A stretch of DNA of 64,000 nt from Effrenium voratum (lineage: Eukaryota; Sar; Dinophyceae; Suessiales; Symbiodiniaceae): the NCBI GenBank assembly GCA_963377175.1, contig CAUJNA010000502.1:269001-333000 (forward strand). The letters run 5' to 3'. The notes under the pieces were generated by a model that searched no databases, was not told where the DNA came from, and was given only the letters and a program-made list of their open reading frames with translations. Each line of letters begins with the position of its first letter. Within the stretch, counting starts at the first letter, position 1. The position numbers and the translations under genes are program-made. This document shows, piece after piece, positions 24,501 to 38,600 of the stretch.

Positions 24501-27500
24501 ACATTGTCTGCCCTTGCCAAGGATTTTGTCATGTGACTTGTGAACATGATTACACATATGCATGTATTGTGCGCCTGTTTGTTCAGAAGATTAAAGCACA
24601 TGCCCATTTACTTCAGCTGAAGGAATCATGTTCTGCTTCTGTGCCTCAGGTAGAGCTAGCAGCTGCAGCTAAGCACCTAAGCAGTCAAGTAGAAAGGTGA
24701 TTAGGTAGCTTGGTAGTTGGGTAGTTACTTCGCCTGGTTGCTTTGCTAGCATGTTTTTGTTGCTTTACGCCCTTGCGCCAATTAGGTCACTTGAGTCAGG
24801 CCAATCGCAGCCTCAAAAAAGGCGGGTAGCCCGAAGGGGTAAGTTGCTTCTTGGATGCTTAGTCAACGTAGTAAGCAATGGTTATAAGGGGACGATAAAC
24901 CCAATTACACCAGTTATAACCATAACCTACTTCCCTGACCTTGGTTGAACATCCAAGTTGCGGGTTTTGCATCTGTTGGGTGTGTCTTGTTCGAGGGTCC
25001 AAGGGAAAACAAAAAGGAAACCAACCATTTTTTTTTGGGGGGGGTGCTAGAACTCCTGGGAGCTCATAGCTCCCTGTTTAAAAGCAAATTTGGATCCCCC
25101 CAACTCATTAGCTCCCTTCCAACCACCACGCGAGTCCCCCCGGTCCTTCACAACCTGAAATGGGTTTGTGTCCACATCTGCTCGCTCCATGCGCTGCGCC
25201 AGACCCTGCAGGCGGCGGCTGCCTAAACGCTCCTTGGTTACGCTTCTCGAAGACCGAAGCCAGGGGTCAGTTCGGTGAAACACGGGTCCTTGGATGCTCA
25301 GCCAACGTCAGGTAGGTTATAAGCATGGTTATGACTGGGGTAACTGGGGTCAGTGCCATTTTATGGTTGTGTATATATATATATATAACTTAATTATCTA
25401 TTTTGTCATAACGGGATCCCCGCAAAGAAAGGACTCCGGAAAAAACGGCGAACCCTATTTGTCTTCATGGGCCGGACTAGTCGCTACTAGCCCCCATTGG
25501 GGGCCCGTATGAGCCCTTGACAACCATGGGACTTCAACGTACTTCCCTTCATCAACCGGGGGCCTGGGTCCCATTGTTAAGCGGGGGAACGGGGGTTGCT
25601 GCCCGTATAGCCATACTATTAACTGACTACGTGAATTGCAACACATACCTTGGTTGACGTTGGAATGGGAGCACAAATTTAAATTTTGGCAGCTAAGTGG
25701 GAAATCCCACTAAACCACAATAAGCAAAAATGTAACATGTTTCCCAACAACAACCATCACACACACACACATCTTTAAGACGCCCAATTCCAGACCCGGT
25801 TTTCTGCTCCAACCAAACAACATGGAAGTCAGCTTCGTCACAGAACCTGGTGCTAATTAAGTGGGTTGACCCACATGACATCTATTTTTCTCAAGTCGCC
25901 TCAAAGAACAGAAACATATTTTCTGTAGTGATAGATGCCCTTCCAACAGGGGCAATATATTTTTTCCCTACGCTGCCCTCAGATCCCCTGCGAAAAGTTG
26001 AACTCGTGGGTTAAATGGAAACCCGAAAACCTAAAAGTACCTAAGGAACCGGACGATTCGCAAACTGCCAAGTTACCGCAAATGAGTCATAATCAAAACC
26101 TGGTAATAAATGGCCTACCCAGAACCATGTAAACAGTGAAAAAGGCGGCACCTTTTTTGGTTGGAATTATCCCTCACTATCCCTTACTAATCCTCCTTTT
26201 GGCTCCAGGGGAACATAACAACATATTCATTTAGCAAATGGAAGTAACCAACTCATGGGGGTTGACTCCACTTGGGGGGACTTACTGGGTTGTAACTTTG
26301 GTTACAAACTACTAACTTGGTCGAACACAGCGAGGTTTGGCTTCTGGGCACTTCACATGGAAACAGATCATGCCTATGAAGTTTTGGCGTCTGTAGCCAC
26401 CTGAGTCATATCAAAACCTGGTATTGGACTGGTCGACCCAGAGCCATGTAAAGAATTAAGAAGGCGGCCGCAGCGCTGCTATTCATGGTTGGGATTGTCC
26501 CCTGCTGATCTACCCGGGGCTTGATTGTGGCTCAAATGGCCATGGGTCAAAATCCAAATCGTACCCCCAGTGCACATCCCAATGCCCACTAAAATCGGTT
26601 CTCAAATGGGTGGTGAATTCACCTACCCCAAAATGAAATCCCACTACTGTTGACCCACAGCCATTTGAAGCAACCACAAAGTTCAGCAATTCACTTAGTC
26701 TACTTTGGTCTATTTTTAGCAGGGGAGCCCTCCCCCAACAAAGGGCAAAAGGGCACTACTGGGGGACCTACTGATTGCGCCGATGGAAAAGCTCCGCCAC
26801 CTCAAAGCCGAGCTGCCGCCTTCTCGGCCAGCAAGGCCGCCGCCGCGCGCCGCAGCGGCGCCGAGAGATCGGCGGCCTGAGGCCAAAGGTGCCATAAGCG
26901 GCCCCAAGGAGTTCTAACAGCCAATGAAGCAGTTGGGTTATTTCTCGTTTTTGTTTTAAACATACATTAATAACCGGCGATTTCCAGGAAAATAAAACAC
27001 AAGCAGAAAGGGGTGCAAACAAACAAAACAAATCCCGAGACTGTCAAGGCAAGAGCCCGGTGAAACAGCCTGGAGTCGTCTTTCGAGTCCTTTGGATCCT
27101 AGTGTCTTCACTCGCTCGGAAGTTCTCCAAGGGCCTTGGCAGAATTTCGGCTCGGAAACCTCCGCGCGGCATTTTCTCTGTTAAATCTGCGCTGGGGTTC
27201 GGATCGGCCCTCGACTTCTCCGCACGAACATCGCAACCACAAAGCATCCAACACTCGCCTGGTTCAAAGCCCACGGTCTGAGCTCGAATTGTTCGCTTGG
27301 TTCCAGCCGCAAAAATCGATCAAGCTTGGCGTCGATCAGGTTGGCTTTGGTTGTTGGCATCTGAAATCGGGGAAGTACGGCTGGTGACAAACCAGGCAGG
27401 GTGGTGGACTAGATACTCCCTTGATCTCCCTTTAAACGGCTAGTGTCTGACCCAGAAAGGGACATATCAGACCCCCTGTCCAAGCTCAAACCAGTGCGAT

Positions 27501-30500
27501 CCATGTTCAACCAACCTAAAAGGGACACTGTTCCCATGTAATCTGGGTACCAACTCCAAACGACCCCAACTAATAGAACCCATGCCACGCGTGAGATGCC
27601 CTTCGCACATGGGTGCGTGCTTTTTGTTTGGTTGAGGCCCTTTTCAGGCAAACTGAAAGGGACAGCAAAAGGAAACCCGAAACCCCGTTCGGGGCTTGAA
27701 TCCCCATTTTGAGGCACATACACTTCCCCCTGGTATCCCGTTGCCTATTTAGCCACCAAACGGCCGTCGCAGGCTATGCCCAACCGTCCCTGAACCGCCG
27801 CACGCCTGGCTGGCCGCTGCCGTCTGGCGCGCAGCACTGGCCACTTCGCGGACGCGGGCAGTAGAGCGCTGGCCCAGCTGCAAGAAGGAGACAGGGCTCT
27901 GCGCCTTCTCCTACAAAGAGTACTTGGATGCGGCCAACTTAGTGGTTCGCCACTTGGGGTATACCCCCCGTTATGACCTAGGTTACCAACAACTTACTAA
28001 CTTGGATGAACACCCAAGTAGGCTTGTCTCCGGTGGCGTTGTTCGTAGGGACTGCCCGTGGGCCGACAGGACCCCGGCTGAAATAAAGGGGCCGGGATGA
28101 TACAAATCGGGAGTTTCTCATTGAGTGGGATGGGTTGGACAAGATCCGTGGTTGAATCACGGTTGAAACAAAAAGTGCAAAAGAGGTGACCATCCCAACC
28201 AAGCCAAAGGGTATCAAGTGACCGCACATATCAGACTTTCAACTCCCCATGCCCAGTGACCCTGGTGCAAGCTCGGGGATCAGTCTTGTGAAACAGCGAC
28301 CAAACCAAGAGCGATTGTAGGGGTGGTGTGATCGAAAAAGTGGGTTGGCTCTCCCAACCGCTGCTCAACGGTGCCGAAGGACACACTCGGTTGCCAAGAG
28401 GCTACGACAAAAACTGAGTTGGTTCTATCCCCGCCCCTAGAAGTCTTCACCTTTTCCATTTAGTTTGGAAAGTTCAAAAGCAAAGAGCAAACTGGGGGCC
28501 TTTTGTAGGGGGTCTGGACCAATTAAACAACTATCCTTTTGAGCTATTGATCGCCCTCAACCAATGAACCCCAAAGAACCGACCGACCGACATCCAGCCA
28601 CCGATTGGGAAACCGCGCCTTGAGGGCGGTGATGGCGGCACCCAAAGCCTTGCGAAAGGACCGGCCGGGACCCCGCGAAAAGGCAACACTTTTCGCCTGA
28701 AGAGGGGAAATTGCTGGTTGAGGAGGGAAAATCATGGAAACCATAAGAGTAAAAGGTTTCAAAAAAAGGCGACAAAAGTCTGGCATTGACTCGCCTCCTG
28801 CTCGCCCGCTCGCATCTTGGAGCGCTGCTCGAAGTCCTTCTTCCGCGCCTGAGGTAGTTGGATAGACGACATCCGTTTCGCACCACCTAAGAAACCCTGG
28901 AATGATGACTCCCCTGTACATAGCAACGAACAATGGTCTCTCATGGTGTCAAAGTGGTGCAGGACTTCGTCCATCCACAGTATGGGTGTGTCTATTTTTC
29001 AGGGTACCTTTTTTGTGGTTTGACAGGGAAACCACAAAAACAAGCACCATGTTGCGTTGAAAAGAAGAAACAAACTGAACAAAAACACACCCATATTGTT
29101 TTGAATTGGTTGTCCAGTGACCCATCAAAAGAGAAAACCCAATTTGGGTGCTGACTGTTTTTGGCGAGAAACCCACTAAACAAAACCAGAAAATGAACAA
29201 CGGTGCAACTACACTGTAACCAATCCATGCTCCAAAAGCCTATTGAAAATAGGAATTCGAAACATCCTCCGAAACACTTCGACACAAATAGGTGCTTCAT
29301 AACAGAAGAACCCCCCTTTAAATTGATGGTGTTCATGTCAGTTCCTTTGAACAACTCCAAAACGGGGGTTGAATGCACCTCATGTCGTTGCCGTGAGGTC
29401 ATGGGCTTCGCTGATGCAATGTTGATGGGGGGGGGGGGGGGGCGTTTGGTAGCCCAAACAGCTCCACAACAAATCGTGAACGGTTCTCGACACTGCTCCC
29501 CACAAATCCCCGTCTTTTGGCTGTCTTTGGTATCCATGCTTGCCAGCAACCTACTCCCAGTTGCCCAGTCACCCGAACGGTAGAAAGTAGAACAGACGAA
29601 GCAACATGGAAACAAAGAGGGTGCCACTGAACAACTGGGCCGTGGAAAATAATTGCCTTCGAAAACGACTCCCCCGCCAGGTTCAACACTTGCTTCGCTT
29701 GCTCCTGACATGGCACCTGTCCCGAGGGCAGGTGGAGAGTGCAACCTCGTGCAATGGAGATGGGCTGTGAGGGCAACGAATTTCCAGCGACCATGTTCCT
29801 GGAAAGCCAACCCTTGCAGGTTGCGTGAAACCACCTGCAAAGTTTACTATAATCCGAAAAGCTGAATTGAGGGATCCCCAAGTAAAGGACCTTTATTATC
29901 ATGGTGAGCTCGCTATACCCCAGGTGAGCTCGCTATAACATAGACAGAAACCACGACGCCAACCTTGGTTGGAATCCCCAAACAGTCAGACTCAACCCCC
30001 AAAAGGGACGACGGACGCCTACCCAGCCCGCCTCACCCTCTCTTGCCCCGCTGATCCCGCCTCGCACGCGGTGGTCAGCTCGGACAAGTAGCCCTTGTCG
30101 TCCTTCAAGGTGCTCTTCGTCTCCTCAGGGGCATCCATTGAAATCGGCCAAGTGGGGGTTGATCCATATTCCTGCCACCCAAATGACCATGGGTAAATGG
30201 TCATCCCATGTAAAGGACCCTTTGATCAACCTCCCAATCTGCGACCGCCGGTGGCTCTCCATGGGTGCATCTTCTTGGCACCTCACCCAGGATCAACACG
30301 GGGCGCAGGATTCTGTACGTCGGTGTCTATTCAAAATCCATGGTAACGGTTCATATGGCGCCACGATGCAACTGCACCTGGGATGCAACTGTTGACTGAT
30401 CCCTTTCAGAAAATTCAGGTTGGGCCCTCCAAGAGGGTTTATACACTTCTTGAGATACCTGGTCCCTGTATGTTCCGAAGGGGGAAGGCATCGAACAACG

Positions 30501-33269
30501 AGGCAACACATGTAACTCACAATCGAAACTGGTATACGAGGGGTCTACCGGTCTAACCCATGGTAGACCCACACGAGTAACACAAAACGCATCTAAGTGT
30601 GTTGGGACTCGCCTGCAGCCGAGTGTGAGAGTGGCTAATAATTTGGCGATAGCCACAGCTTGTGTTTAGATTGAAATGGAACAAAATATTCCATCCTTTG
30701 CTGCCGGCACTTCCAGAGACCATGGAACAAGGGGAACAAACCGAAAACCCTGCACACAACCCCAAAGTGCAGAGCTGAGATGCCCAAAAGGAAATTGCAG
30801 AGTCGGCGGTCCTTGGGTGTCCCCCAAGCTGAGGTAATGCACATGGAACACAAACGATTTCAAAAAATATTCCCTCAAAATGAGGTTCCTCCTAAACATG
30901 GACAGGGTTCCCAACATGTAACCCAAACGCGGGTTCCCCAAACAGCCGTTTCCAAAAGGAGAAGACCATTTCTTGGCTTCCTGCTGTTGATCTTCAGAGT
31001 AGTCTATGACAGGTCCATTCAGAGAGCCTAACTGATCCGACTCGCCCCTTTCGTCTGGAAGCAACTCGTTTTTTCCTGAAACACCTGACTCTGACAGGCC
31101 TAGGCCAACCTGCTCGCACATGTTCAAAGATCTACCGATCTTTCAAAGCTCCTCAGCTCCCTTTGAAAGGGGGGGCTAGGGTATGCTATTCCAAGAAACT
31201 ATTCAACCAAGCAGGGATCCTTACATTATACGCCTGAACATTGCCTTGTAAATGGTGGTGTCCCTTTATTTTGGTGTTGGGCAAAATGTATCTTCTAAGG
31301 AGCCCTGCTAGGGTATGGTTATTTCAACAAACTAATCAACCAAGCTCGAGCCGTCTCCAGAAGCAGCTGCTTCTTGTCCGCGGTCTCGCCTCAGCGGGTG
31401 AAGGGACGCAGCCACCGAAACTGCCGCTTGGGCAGTTTCCGCCAAGGTCCACCTTTACCCTAGCTGGTTGTTTGGCTTGGTGGTTTTGGACAGTAGGTTG
31501 TACAGTACTGTACCTTCTGTAAGGTTCCAAAAGGGGGTTCAAATCCCAAATCGAAAGCCGCCATGTACGGCTGGCCTGGCTGGTTCGGCCACGATTAAAT
31601 CACCACAACCCCGCGCTTGGATTGAATCCTCGTTCTTCGCAGTCCGGACCGGGCCCGGCACCCTAGTAAGACCCTGGCCGAATTCTAGCGCCAACCGGTA
31701 AAATCCAAAACCTACTTTGACCAACATTGACCAACCCTTTCAGCTTGCGCCCACGGGTCAATTGACAATCCCCTTGTGGAAAATTCAAAGGACCCCTGAA
31801 AGAGGTTTTTTGAACTACACTCCCTTTCTGTGCTTGTTCTACTTGTTGGCGTCCTTTCGAAGGAATCCATAGAGTTGCTGTTTAAGCACTGTCTCATGCA
31901 TACGTCTCTTGCGGTTTTGACTCGGCTCCATTGAATACCTGCGACCCAGGTCATGCAATACTTGAGCCCTGTATTGAGATTGGGGTCAAGGACCTTTGGA
32001 ACATGGTTCTATGGGCAATTGCCAGCCTCTTAACTTCCAGACCTAAATGGCTGCCTGGGGCCCCGTGCCCTTCAGCGCCGCCGCATTGGTCTCTGCTGAG
32101 GAGATGGCCGCGGCGGTCTGCTCCAAATCCGCGGCGCGCGCGGCCGCGAAGTTGGCGCAGGCCTCCTTCCTTGGAAGCGGTGGCTCCGGGGTAACCTGGA
32201 GCCAAAGCCCCGCCCCCCCCTCACCCTCGGCCATAGGCATCACTTAGCTTTACGGCCTGAGCCCCTCCTTTGGGTTGGTCTCTGGAGGTCTCTGAAACTG
32301 AGGCAAACTCAGGCCAGCTCGAGAAGGCAAGCTTGGGGGTTCCCGAAAGGAACACCACAATTTTGGGGGTCCCCTAAAACCAAGGCACCTCCCCCCATTT
32401 TCGGACAGACCCAACCAAGCACTCTCCCCTTACCCACTGCCGCCTACCTCTAAACGGCCCTATCCCGGGTGAGCGGCGTCTTCTTCCACTCCTCCTGGCC
32501 CTTGGACCGCTCCTGAAAATTGCAAACCCATCTGAACGCAGGGGGCCTGCCGGGTTCCATGTTGAGGGGGGAAACCCAAGAGACGCGGAAAACATGCAAA
32601 GATTATAGTTATTTGATCATGCCGTCCGTCATTTGAGCTTCTTTTTTGTTTTAACATATATTTTTTTTCATAGCCCACAACCTATCTGATTCCTGAGGCC
32701 CTAACAGTAGCAGAAGCTGATATAATATGATCCATTCAAAAGCTCCCCGAATGCCAAGAAACCTACCCCACAAACACCAGAGCGCCCCACATAGGGAAAG
32801 ACTAGAATGACAGAAACAAATACCCACAAAGGAAGCACGTTTGTTGTTCAAACAAACACCAGCCAAAAGAAAAGCTACCCAAACAAAACGACACCATACC
32901 TACAAGAGAACCCGGTACATTGTTGAATGAAGGTCAACATCCTACCACAAGAAGAAACGCTACGATGGTTAATAAACAACTCACCACAACAAGGAGCTAT
33001 CAACAATGAAAAGCCTACCAACAAAAACCTCTGCACTGACTCATCAAACACCATCAAATCAATTCGAGAATCCTCCAGTAAGGATCCTTTCTCAGATTTG
33101 CCCAAGCTAGTCCAGCCCCAGGTAAGCTTTGCTTCAATTGGTGCAACAACATTAGCACCATGAAAGAACACGCTTAGAACCAATGGTGAGTATTGTTTAA
33201 AGACGAGCAACCCTCAACAACACTAGTAGAACAGCATCGAACGCACGAACGAACGAACGGACGAACGCA

Positions 33270-33301
<32 letters not shown>

Positions 33302-35597
33302 TCAGTGGACTCAGTTGAGCCAATGGAAATGGTTGGACAAACGGTTGGCAAATGGACACCCGCCTGGACATACATGAAGAAACCAGCCACCAAAATCAAA
33401 AACACCGGAAAACAAACAACCGAGAAACAAAGGCGAAACCAACAACAGCAAACAAACTTTGGGTGAAACTTTAACGGCAGCCAAATGGCTCCATGGATTT
33501 AGACTACCGGAGGTCCCCATTCGTTTGGTTGTTGCGACAACTAACATAGAGTGGCAAACAGCCATAACACAAAACCGGGGAAACAACAACTGCAGTTGGA
33601 ATTCCCCCCCCCCCCCCGGCGGCTGTGTTCGCTCCTCGCGGAACTGCTTCAAGAGGCCCTGCAGCGTGTCCAGCACCCCAGCGGACTGAAAAGCATAGTC
33701 CTGCGGCTATCCGCGAAAGCCTTGGGTGGATGCCAATTAAATATCCAACACGACTAACTACAAAACCCTGCTAAATCACGGTGCAAGTAAACCAACCGCA
33801 CAGACAACCACAAACAAAAACAAAACGAGGGTACAGCGCGAACATATCGAGGGTGGCCTTGTTACATTGCTTGTGATATGTAGGGCTTCGACAGTAATTA
33901 TGTAGTCAAAGACCATTGTTTTTTGCAGCCCCTTCAATTGGCAACAAACCGAACTAGCAAGAAAAACCATTTCAAGAACAGAGGTCTACAGTCTACATAC
34001 TAACTGAGTCACGTGCTACCTGCTGAGGATGGTTCTTTGTCTGAAGTAAAGAGGGATTTAAGACCTCCTCATTACCCCTGGAGCTTAATAAAAAGGGGAT
34101 GCAACCACTCAGCCACAACATGAAGGGTATAATGCCCCGTGGAAAGCATCTCGGACATGGCGTGTGTTTCCCCAAAGCCAAAAGCGGCCATGGGGTCTTA
34201 GCCAATTCGGGAAGGCCTTGGGGCCAGGTTCGGGAAGGCCTTGTACTCCCACTACTTTCGGAGGGGCTAGAAGGTAGGTCCAAGCAACAAACAAGTGTCT
34301 CCACAGGTTTCGCTGATGAATTGAGTGGCCTGAGGTGAACGACTTGTTTGCCTGTGCTTAAGTTTGTTCAGTGGATCCCCGTGGGTTGTTCTTGAAGGGT
34401 GTGGTGATGTGAGGTTGAGCCCTAGATAGGCTTCAACACGCTACAGGCAGTTGGCAGGGTTTTTCTTCAAGAGCCTGGTCGGGCGAGCCAGCCTGCTTGG
34501 AGCACCCCTGGTTGGTTTAAGCATGTTTCAGCGCTGAGTGAGTTTTACTGGAGCAACATCATGGACAGAAAATAGACACCCCAATCGAGCTTGCAGCTGG
34601 CCTTTGCAAAAGAACCCAGCTACCCCATGCAAAGGCGGCCCCTTCTGGAATGTCAGCAGCACCCAGCCCTGGATAAAACAGCGACCCCCATGTGACAACC
34701 GCGAAAACACGACCAGCAAAAGCAGAACGAGAAAGGCGAGCGAGCGCCTTCTTGTTGTACTCGGCGCCCTTCTCTTCCAGCCAGGGCTCCTGAAGAAGGG
34801 CCAAGCCCGAAGTCTTCTCCTGGGCAAGGGCAGCAGCTACGACAGCCTAGTGACTAGCCCGGGGAAGTGGCTCCTCTTGCTATGGCTCTGAATCAATACG
34901 TGCACGTCTCACAATTAAGCAGCTAGGGTTATGCAGGTGTTAGTCTTTGGTTCCGTTTACCAAGGTTCCATTTCGGTACATTTATTTGGGCCACAGCCAT
35001 ATAGGACTCAATGGATCCCTGTAGGCACCCTTGCCAATCTGAGCTTTTTCAGGGGGGAAACCAAAACAACAGTCACGACTATTTTGGGGACCCCAATATT
35101 ACCCACTGTCTTCATCCGGGGGATAGACAAATCACTACGTTGACATCATCAAGACTCTAAACGGTGGTCCACAGGACCCCCGCCCCCTGTCTCACCCCCC
35201 CCCCCGGCAGCCCACTCATGTAAGCTCTAGAAAAGCTCATGATGCCACCACTCCGAGGGCAACTCCCCGCGCGAATTCCGAAGGCGTTTCACCCGCCTGC
35301 GACACGAAGCCCATGGCCGCCCCCAGCGCCAGGATGCGCTGCAGGCCAGGGGCACTCTGCAGCAACGAGACCCCCTGCCGGTCGCTTGTCCGGGCGGTCT
35401 CTTGGATGGTCAGCTTCCTCTTTGCTTGCTTATGATATTGGTTTATGTAAACTTACTTTGCTTTGTGCTGATTTATGGTGTTGTGTTGGTTTGCGCTTCG
35501 TTGACTTGTGTTGGTTTGTTTTCTATTGTTCCCTTGGATTGTGTAATTATTTGCGTGGGTTGCCGTCTTTCTTTCTTTCTTTCTTTCTTTCGTTCGT

Positions 35598-35661
<64 letters not shown>

Positions 35662-38600
35662 TCCTTCTTTCCTTCTTTCCTTCTTTCCTTCTTTCCTTCT
35701 TTCCTTCTTTCCTTCTTGCCTTCTTTCCTTCTTTCCATCTTTCCTTCTTTCCTTCTTTCCTTCTTTCCTTCTTTCCTTCTTTCCTTCTTTCCTTCTTTCC
35801 TTCTTTCCTTCTTTCCTTCTTTCCTTCTTTCTTTCTTTCTTTCTTTCCTATGGGCATGTTGTGCTGTTTCGCGCTGTGTTGCTTGCCTGGGATGAAGGGA
35901 GGGTTGCAGGAACACCTTGCCCATCACAAAAGCCTCACCCATGAGTAAGCTCTTGTTTGCCTTTCAGGTGCCGTCAAGACCCGCTGACATTTGCCTGACG
36001 GATAAACAAGCTGCACGGCCGCAGCCATTTTACTTCTTCTTTGAGGACGCTTGAAGAGCAACCAAGGGGAACACCACTATTTGGGTGTTCAAATCCCTAC
36101 ATATCAGCCTTCATGCCCATTGGTCACGTTGAGGGCACCTGGCTTCTGGCTACTGAAGCCGAGCGTTCGGCCTTCGCTCTCCATCAAGGAAAAGTCAAAC
36201 ATCACCCCTGGATGACAGACCCTTGCCAACCTGACAATAAGTGACTCCTTACAAACATCAACATCCCCCAAGGTCGGTAAGTTAAACCAAACCTAGGTCG
36301 ATCGCTTTTAATCGCCGACTCCTGCGAAAAGTGGAGAGCACACTACAGACTAGACGAAGCACACAACACACATCCTTTGCCGAAACAACACTTCCACGGT
36401 CGCCTCGATTTCTGTTGCCCAGACCGGGTAAGCTGGGCATGCCAGTGCTTCCAGGCAAACCACTCGAGTAGACAACGAGGGAGAACCCTCATTGAACAAT
36501 ATCCCGTTTAAAACAAGTAGATTGCTGCGGGAAGCACATCTTTGAACAAATCAGTTCGCCACACTTCGCCACTATTAGGAAACCATTCAAAACAGTCAAT
36601 AGGAAACTTTCTAAGGGAAGAAGCAACTCAGACAAAAAAAGAAAAAATAAACTCCCCTGCCCCCTCCCTCCCCCCTCCCTCCTCCTCCCCTCCCCCTCCC
36701 CCCCCCCCGCCATCCGATCCCTCGCCGTGGCCTGGGTGGCGCCCACCTTGGCTACGGCAGACTCCAGGCCCACCACCGCGGAGGCCAAATCCGCCTCCGC
36801 AGACTCGAAGGAGGCCTCGCTCGCTCGCGCGAGGCGCGCGCGGGAAGCGAGGCGGAAGCGAGGCAGCGAGGCGGCAGGTTATGGGACCCGACCTTTTCCG
36901 GGAAAAAGCGCTTTGGAGAATGCTCCCGCTTTCAGTCAGGTTTGGTGGGAAGGCCTGAATGTGCCCGCCCCCTCTCTTGCTTTGTTTTGCACTTTCTTTT
37001 TTGCCGTTGGACACCAATGAAGGCTTCCCTGAGACCTCCCTCGATTGACGTGTTTGGGGTGAACGCTCTCCCCTCTTGCTTGGGTGACCTTTGTGCGAAA
37101 ACCTGACTCTTTTGTGTTTTATTTTCTGGGGAAACCCCGCTCTTTTTTTGTTTTTGCAAAATCCTCAGGTGACATCTCTTTCCCACAGGCTCACAACTAC
37201 TGCCTCTTTGGGCATTCGACAACACGCTATCTGCACAGCATGCCGTGCCCCTCAAAAAAGGGGTTTGTAAACTTTTGGCGACACCTCTTTGGAGTTGGCT
37301 TTGGCAACCTTTTGACCTTGACCCCAGACCCCGGGTTCAAGAGCGGCACTCTGCCGATCAAGTCAGAACCCTTCTGCAGCTTGTCTCTTTTGAGCGTACC
37401 CTCGGCTGGTTGGTTCGAACACGAGAGAGGGACAACCATCATTAGCTACCCTCTTTCCAACAATCATGGAAGTGAACAAGAGGGTTCCCCAAAAGGAAAA
37501 TAGTCTTCCAAAGCTCTCCTGTCAACTTCCATGATTGGAGGGAGGGTACATGTATTTTAAGACACACTCAAACACCTCCTGACCCTTTGGGACAAGTTGA
37601 GCCGACGCGGGGCCCATGGGGTTGCCCAGACTCGGAGGCATGGCTCTCTCATGAGCGGCGCGGGAAGGCGCCGACCAGATTCCAAAGACATAGTGTGGAT
37701 GGTTGCGAAATCCGTTTCGCACCACCGTTCAGAAACCCTAAAATGAGTCGATTCCCCTACGTAAATAACAACAAACGTTATGGTTTCCCATGGTGTCTTG
37801 GGTGGTGCAGGAGTTTGTCCATCCACAGTTTTGCAAGACCAACCACATCCAGCCACAAGACCCTGCCAAATTCCAAAGGATTGTTCCCGACTTGCCTTGC
37901 CACGCCGGCAAATCACGACTTCGGAACACGAGATCCACGCAACTGCCAGCCTTGTCCTTGCTGCACTGATCTGCGCTGGCCTGGCAGGGGAGAAATGAGA
38001 AATGGAATTTTGGGTCACTCTAAATGGTTCTAACACCTGGGTTCTTGTGCAGCTCGTCAGACCCAGTGCTGAAGTATCTTTGACATCGCAAACCTAGATA
38101 GACTCAGGTATACCGCTGCCACTAAGAGTCTTGTAAACCAACGCTTTCCGGGCACTTTTGCGGCCTTCTTGGAAAACAAACAAACACTAAGTCAAGAGCA
38201 ACCAAGCGCAATGGGTTTCTCCGCTCAGCTGTTTTAGGAGCCTCCCCTGCAAAGCTACTGGTTCTAGATATATCTTTCCTCACTTGCCCAAAGGACTTTG
38301 ACAAAATATGGACCAGAAGGGGAAACCAAACGGTCGAAAGGTCGGTTTTGCACAACTGAGTTCAGACAATCGGATTCCCTCGCAAAGCAGGTGGTTGCTG
38401 GACGGCACGGACCAACATGGGACAACCTAAAGTTCAAAAAACAACATCACCCAAATACCAGCTGATTTAGGAGGTTCCCTTGCAAAGCACCATGTATGTT
38501 TCCTCACTTGCCCAAAGCACCTTGACAAAATATGGACCAGAATGGGAAAACCTAAAGGTCAAAAAGGTCGGTTTTGCACAACTGAGTTCAGACAATCGGA

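Noticed and set aside
28992..29840. 282-codon minus-strand ORF
   Set aside because: No family resemblance, base composition like the surrounding intron, and neighbouring coiled-coil exons are clear on either side.
35239..35944. Long Phe/Ser/Leu-rich and Lys/Glu-rich ORFs
   Set aside because: Produced by the TTTC/TTCC repeat; no signal outside the repeat.
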